From Diphasiastrum complanatum (lineage: Eukaryota > Streptophyta > Lycopodiopsida > Lycopodiales > Lycopodiaceae), in the NCBI GenBank assembly GCA_029204225.1, contig CM055105.1:18331226-18395225 (forward strand): a stretch of DNA of 64,000 bases, written 5' to 3'. The first letter of the stretch is position 1, and every line of letters starts with the position of its first letter. Under the pieces are notes generated by a model that was given only the letters and a program-made list of their open reading frames with translations, ran no database searches and had not been told where the DNA came from. This document shows, piece by piece, positions 58,690-64,000 of this stretch. Made by a program: the position numbers and the translations under genes.

Positions 58690-59360
58690 CATCTAATATG
58701 TTTGGGCATTTCAGATTAGGCCATTTGAACTTCAATAGTATTCAGCAAATGTCAACTCAAGGACTAATACAAGATCTACCTTCTGTCAGCACGCCAACTT
58801 CTCCATGTGAAAGTTGCATAATCAGCAAGCATGCTAGAAGTCCTTTTATTTCTGACTTAGTTCATACTTCCAAAGGCTTGCTAAATTTTGTACATAGTGA
58901 CATTTGTGGGCCGATGTAGACTGCTTCCATAGGGAGAGCTCTTTATTTTCTAACCTTCATCGACGACTTTTCTCGAAGGACTGCTACCTATTTTCTAAAG
59001 AACAAATCAGAAACATTCAAGTTCTTCAAATAGTTCAAGGCATCAGTAGAAAATTTGACCTAGAGAAAAAACAAAGCTCTCCGTTCAGATGGAGGGAGAG
59101 AATTTATCTCCACAGAATTTAAAGAATTTTGCAAGGCCAACACAATACAACAAAATTCACAACAAGCTACTCACCTCAGTCCAATGGTGTAGTTGAAAGG
59201 AAGAATCAGACACTCATTGAAAGTGCCAAGAGCATGTTGGCCCTTGCCTCTCTTCCGAAGAAGTTCTGGATAGAAGCTGTTACTATAACAACCTATTTGC
59301 AAAATCGATCCATCACCAAAGCCCTGAATGGCAAGACACCTTATGAGGTGTGGACATGAT
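58690..59360 (+). pseudogene. Copia integrase
   Basis: HHCC zinc part: HFRLGHLNFNSIQQMS then CESCIISKHARSPF (58698-58919). Core: LTFIDDFSRRT near 58950 (first Asp), ALRSDGGREF near 59080 (second Asp), YSPQSNGVVERKNQTLIESA near 59180 (Glu). So the catalytic D-D-E residues are visible, but spread over at least two frames with stops. The end (KTPYEVWT) reaches 59359. It would insert the cDNA in a live element. Confidence 0.9.
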
Positions 59361-59771
59361 CGAAACCATCACTCAAAAATATTTTAGAGTATTTGGATGC
59401 ATTGCTTATGCACATATCTCGGAAGATCTCAGGAAGCATACAAGCTCTACAATTTAGACATAGAAAACGAGCAAAGATGTCATTTTTCTGGAGGACAAAT
59501 TTTTCGACACCCCAAGGGAAAAGCTACCAAGGGTCGAACAACAAAATTCCGACCCAAGGGTCGAACAACCAAATTTCGACCCTAGGGTCAAAAATCTGAA
59601 AGTCGATACTAGCTCTGAAAATGAGTTTGATCAGTAGAGGGTTGAAATTCAGCCAAGGAGGTCTAATCGACCCATACGGCCTTCATTCAGATTTATGAAT
59701 GATACAGCTTGCTATTTTGTGCAGGAACCAGATACAGTTTTAGTGGCGGTGTCTACACCTCATGCTGAACA

Positions 59772-60600
59772 ATGGAAAGTAGAATGGACACAGAATTTGA
59801 TTCTCTGATGGAGAATCGAACGTGGACAGTCACTGAGCTGCCACAGGACAGAAATCCGATTCCATGCAAATGGATATTCAAGGTGAAGTATGATGCTGGA
59901 GGAAGGCTAAATCGATACAAAGCCAGGCTGGTTGCCAAAGGCTATTCCCAGATTCCAGATCTGGACTATTTCGAGACCTTTATCCCAGTAGTCAAGCATG
60001 TTTTGATCCAACTATTACTCTCTTTTGCAGCTACAACAAATCTCGAAGTCCATCAAATGGATGTCTAGGCCTGCACTTTCCTCAATGGGACCATTGAAGA
60101 AGAAATTCTGGGTCCAGAAAATCAATGCATTCCTTATTGAAAATGGTTTTGTTCCAAACTCAGTAGATTCAAATGTCTACTTTAAATCTGTATTGAATTT
60201 CTTCATCATCATCACTCTCTATGTGGATGATACACTATTATTCAGTAACAATCTGAATTTGATGAAGGATACGAAATGCATGCTGGCCAAGGAATACAAA
60301 ATGACTGATATGGATCCAGCCCACTATTGTCTCGGAATCAAAATTTTCCGAATTCGACCCAGCGACAAATTTTTATTAATCAACAAAGATATCTCACAAA
60401 TGTGTTGGAAAAGTATGGAATGGCCAACTGCAAACCAAGTCTCTTTCCACTCAACCCTGAACTGAAGCTGTCAAAGGAACAATCTCCTCAAACAGCTCTA
60501 TGGTTGGACTTTGTGGACTCATCATTTGGATGTCTCAATTTGGCAATCTCTTCTTGGAGAGTAGCAATCACTTTCTTCATAAATTTGTTATCTCGATGAG
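59772..60600 (+). pseudogene. Copia reverse transcriptase, truncated before RNase H
   Basis: Frame 59772-60068: ENRTWTVTELPQDRNPIPCK, WIFKVKYDAGG, YKARLVAKGYSQ, then VHQMDV. A piece is missing after the MDV block (the LNG...YMxQPxGF part is compressed). Frame 60100-60330: DSNVYFKS and YVDDTLLFSN with the catalytic YVDD kept. The end (RYLTNVLEKYGMANCKPS, 60327-60450) is again shifted. RNase H and the 3' LTR are absent; unrelated sequence begins near 60600. Confidence 0.9.
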
Positions 60601-60626
60601 TTCTTGCAGCGGTTGTTGCAATAGCC

Positions 60627-60752
60627 CTAGAATCTTAGTGATATGGTAGAGCAATGGGCAGATTGCGGGAGAATAGAGCTCCTTTAGTTCTAGAATCTTA
60701 GTGATATGGTAGAGCAATGGGCAGATTGCGGGAGAATAGAGCTCCTTTAGTT
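60627..60752. repeat. Perfect tandem duplication, 2 x 63 bp
   Basis: 60627-60689 and 60690-60752 appear identical (CTAGAATCTTAGTGATATGG start), which indicates a recent duplication. It lies at the break point of the truncated Copia element. Confidence 0.92.
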
Positions 60753-61389
60753 CCTGGGCCATGCTTTGAAACTTTTATATCTTGAAAAGTGGACTAAAAA
60801 AGCAATAAATTTTTTTCTGTGAGCAGCAATGGAACTCTTCAATCAACAATTCAGTGGGCTGATGGGAGAAAGGTGGCCTCCCTTACTTCAGTCCTTGGAA
60901 ACGGCTGTGGCAGCAGAAAGCAGCAGGTCCCTATGCTGGTAAAAACATCAACGATGAGAATAGCCTCTATGGCAGCCATGAAGTACAGCAAGGGATGTGG
61001 CAATCATAAAAAAGCAGGCCTGTAAATTTTAGGCAGCGTTGATCTACAGAATGCCCCTTGCGTAATGATTGTTAGTAGGGCATAAACATGAAGAAGCTGA
61101 CAACGTAAGAAAACACGACAAATGTTTCTGAACAACTATTTCATTGAGATGAAGAAGTAATAGTACGATTTATAGAAAAAACAAGAATTCAAAAATTTCA
61201 AGAATGTAAATGGACTCCATCATCAAAAGTGAGCATAACTAACGGAGAGCTTTCTATGTTCTTTTTGTCATACTAGCTAGGAGCTTATCAAGAAGTAATT
61301 TTATTGGAAATACGTTAATTTCCAGTTCAAAATTCTGCACTTCTACCTTGTTCAAACATCTGCACTTTCTACTTGGGTTCTTCAATAGT

Positions 61390-61966
61390 CTGCAATAGTA
61401 CGTTATCTTAGAGAGATTCAAATACAGTATTTGACATGGTAATTAGGACCATAATAGACGTTCGCAACAAGGTATGTGAAGGTCAAGGAGGCTTAGTACA
61501 AAACCTATCAAACTCAGTTTTGCTCACAACCATACGCCAAGTTATATCCTCCAAGCTCAGTATCAGAGAACGCTAGTCGTGTAGCTCTCCATAGTTTTAA
61601 TTGTAGTTATCTGCTTCCAGCCTTCCTTTAGTGTTCCTAGCTCTCATATCTTTAGTATTCTACCATATATAGATGGTTACAGTCTGTTGTTAGAATCAGC
61701 CACCTTGGAAATGGATCTCGTGGTAATTTTATTTTTTCCACATCTCTTCCCAACAATTGCTGTTGTTATATCAAGTGTGATTTATTTCTATTTCAAATGA
61801 TAATTAATATCGTTTTCACTAGTTGATAGGGTGTTCCATGACTTGAATGCTACAGAGTGTCAAATAGCTGATTTTCATTCAGCTGAGGTCCAAGTGGAGT
61901 TTAATGTAGTAGGGTTGTCAAGTTGTAGCCTTTCCTTTGACAAATGTTGATTTTTATGCTGAGCAG
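61390..61966 (+). other. Epoxide hydrolase upstream intron, second copy
   Basis: Matches the inverse of 23473-24125 (TAGTACGTTATC, ATTCAAATACAGTAT, GTTGTTAGAATCAGCCA blocks) up to the GCTGAGCAG acceptor. The stretch 60753-61389 before it was not assigned. Confidence 0.65.
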
Positions 61967-62627
61967 GAACCAGGACGGGCAGAGGCAGAATTTGCACGGC
62001 TAGATGTGAAAACAGCAATGAAGAAGTTCTTTGTTTTCTTCTTACAAAATAACTTGACTTCTAAGGAAGATCAGGACTTACTTGATCTTGTTGAAGAACC
62101 AAAAATAATACCATGGATCTCAGACGATGAGCTCAATCATTATGCAATCCAATTTCAGAAATCAGGCTTTACAGGCGGACTTAACTATTATCGGAACATG
62201 GGCTTGTAAGGACATGAGCTCTTCGAAGTCCTTCAGTTAGATAAAGAGCCCTTCCTGCAGACATTGTCAAAGGTCATAGAATTGCAGAATCCTCTTTAGT
62301 GTTGGCCTCATATTCAAAATTTGAAAGGTTTCTAAGACTTGTTTATGTGGATGTTTTAAATACAGGAACTGGGAACTCATGGCTCCTTGGATGAATACAG
62401 GCATTTTAGTTCCTGCTTTATATATTGCAGGAGATCGAGATTGTATTCATAGTATGGGTGGGATGAAGGAATTTATACATGGAGGTGATTTTGCAAAACT
62501 TGTCCCAAATCTCAAGGAAATTGTTATAATTCCAGGTGGCCACTTCATCCAGCAAGAAAACAATCTACAAAAAGTTAAGCTAAATCTTTTGAAAGACAAC
62601 CAAGACTTTAAAAAGACAGCCTCATGA
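61967..62627 (+). pseudogene. Epoxide hydrolase, last two exons, second copy with altered C-terminus
   Basis: Exon A (61967-62205) has EPGRAEAEFARLD and QKSGFTGGLNYYRN and the same GTAAGG donor as the copy at 22837-23472. Exon B (62366-62627) has MAPWMNTGILVPALYIAGDR, MGGMKEFIHGGDF (kept here, shortened in the other copy) and GGHFIQQE with the catalytic His. About 45 bp that encode the end (KPNEV...FFVEQ) are deleted between short AA-rich matches, so the frame shifts and adds an unrelated tail. N-terminal exons with the nucleophile Asp are absent. A dead gene fragment, inverted relative to the other. Confidence 0.85.
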
Positions 62628-63720
62628 GTTGCAGGATTGTCCTACATGTGGCGCACTGTTCTTATTTTCTCCAGCGAACAGGCCGAGTCTTGTAGAAGAC
62701 ACGAACAATAAAGTCTTTTCTTCTTCTTTGTATTTGACAACCTGACGGAGTAAACACCTTGTTAGATATATATGTATTTTAGGGTGTTATCTAAAATATG
62801 AATTTCTTCTCATCAGGGCCCTACACTCTTTTTCAAATCAATTTAGCATAGAATTTGTATTTGGAAAGAAATACATAAAAAGTATCAATTATCTTTTCTG
62901 TGCCAACATGAATGTGGAGGAACATGTCAATAGTCGTCTTGCATGTAATTTGAATAATTAAGGTTCCTGAGAAGCCATTTTTCAGGGAGTGGGCTAGTGC
63001 CATAAATATAGAATTCAAGTTTTCCTTGATTTTGAATCTTTGATCCCTGAAAAATCCCTTGAGCTTCTTAAGTTTCGACCAGAAATTGCAGGTATGTTTA
63101 TGATGAATATTACGACAAAATAATGCTTTGAGCTTCTTAAATTTCACCGAACTACCATATGGTACCATTGAGAATTTGCCTGAAAGAATGGCCTAGGCTA
63201 AGCAACCTTTTTTGCTAAAATGTTATTTTTGCCCATAATTTCAAAAAATTCTCTCCCAAGGATTATCCCAAGCCTCCCAAGTACTGCCCATCAATGTTGG
63301 TAGAAAACAATAATTCACACGCTGTTGCAATTTGACATAGAATGATGGGAATCCATAATCAACACTTGCAAAAAAAGTGTGAATTTTTGTACTCAGTACT
63401 TGATTGGGTTGTTTAGATTGTTTAGTCCTGGTACCAGTACACTTTAATGGTACGGCTTCTTGTGTACAACTTCCTTAGCATATAGTGCATCATTTATTTT
63501 TTGCTAGAAATGTTGGATGAATTCATTCTCAACGGTCTTAAATTTGTCAATGTCTATCTGCATAGAAAGAACATTGGCTTTCGATTTTGTGTAGGCCTCC
63601 CCTAGCTGAGTATTGTATAATGTAGGTCATGCCAATTGATCTTGAAAATTTTCATAGATAGTGTTAGAAGACTTGAGGTGACTTATTTCTTATCCTCAAC
63701 ATTCATGATGTTTAGTACAT
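62628..63720. other. Epoxide hydrolase 3' flank and unassigned sequence
   Basis: 62628-62775 and about 62995-63110 match the inverse of 22836-22520; an approximately 215-bp block between them is absent from the other copy and may be an insertion. From 63110 to 63720 no feature was recognised. Confidence 0.5.
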
Positions 63721-63747
63721 TATAATTTATGTATTATGGAAGGAGCT

Positions 63748-63836
63748 GGGCACAGGCCATTCTGCCCAGTAAGGATTTCCAACCGCCTTGCCCAAAGTTT
63801 TTTGGAAATCCTTACTGGGCAGAATGGCCTGTGCCC
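63748..63836. repeat. Hairpin with a perfect 35-bp stem
   Basis: 63748-63782 (GGGCACAGGCCATTCTGCCC start) is exactly complementary to 63802-63836, with a 19-nt loop. It may be a very short recent fold-back element or a small-RNA source. No target-site duplication was evident. Confidence 0.92.
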
Positions 63837-64000
63837 GGGCGACTGGATACTTGAAATTTTTTCACATGTCCATTACGAAGCATAATGGACAGTTTGACCC
63901 CAAATGTGTCAACTACAAAATTGCAACGAGTCAAGGAAGGTAGATTGGAAAAAACTTCCTTATTACGATCATTGAATAACTCTGAATACATTTATGAAAA

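Noticed and set aside
1-64000. CRISPR arrays, bacterial operons, tRNA genes
   Set aside because: Repeats seen are minisatellites, microsatellites or transposons in a plant context; no tRNA cloverleaf was recognised by eye, though a tRNAscan run would be decisive.

Overview
This window is land-plant nuclear DNA: spliced genes with GT-AG introns, LTR retrotransposons with plant-type primer-binding sites, hAT transposons, a nuclear 18S rRNA fragment, and large AT-rich stretches without genes. The lineage cannot be fixed by eye. The 18S variable region, a Penelope-like reverse transcriptase and a Cys-rich transposon family made me think of a non-flowering lineage (lycophyte, fern or gymnosperm), but this is only an impression.

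Two host genes are clear, both on the minus strand. At the left edge (1306-1852) are the first two exons of MED17, a Mediator head subunit; the rest lies left of the window. At 45414-54496 is a complete 11-exon COG6 gene (711 codons plus stop), the lobe B subunit of the Golgi tethering complex COG. Every exon joins in phase. Its introns hold a decayed Copia element (intron 2), a 331-bp fold-back hAT MITE with an 8-bp target-site duplication (intron 5), and a 114-bp in-frame tandem duplication that copies the exon 9 splice donor.

The rest is mostly transposon debris. Layout: 2.4-5.3 kb minus-strand Copia pol; 5.4 kb a 106-nt hairpin; 5.6-6.1 kb an LTR-like block; 6.6-7.8 kb Copia RNase H tail plus 3' LTR; 7.8-15 kb nothing recognised; 16.2-17.2 kb Gypsy 5' end (tRNA-Asp-type primer site, zinc-knuckle Gag); 17.8-20.5 kb a Cys-rich transposon; 22.0-24.1 kb the 3' half of an epoxide hydrolase gene (minus) with flanks; 25.3-26.3 kb a hAT fragment; 27.9 kb Copia gag; 28.5-35.0 kb a GC-rich island with a hAT transposase gene carrying an AT-hook tail, a convergent small ORF, a minisatellite and a solo LTR; 35.4-36.2 kb a Penelope-like reverse transcriptase; 38.2-39.0 kb a stem-loop array before a TATA box; 39.5-41.1 kb the 5' 765 bp of 18S rRNA with 5' ETS; 41.6-42.0 kb a minisatellite; 42.4-44.1 kb Copia gag-protease; 55.4-56.0 kb a third copy of the epoxide hydrolase flank; 56.7-60.6 kb a plus-strand Copia element with 5' LTR; 62.0-62.6 kb a second epoxide hydrolase fragment (plus), inverted relative to the first; 63.7 kb a hairpin with a perfect 35-bp stem.

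Only COG6, and MED17 as far as seen, look functional. All recognised transposon ORFs carry stops, frameshifts or truncations.
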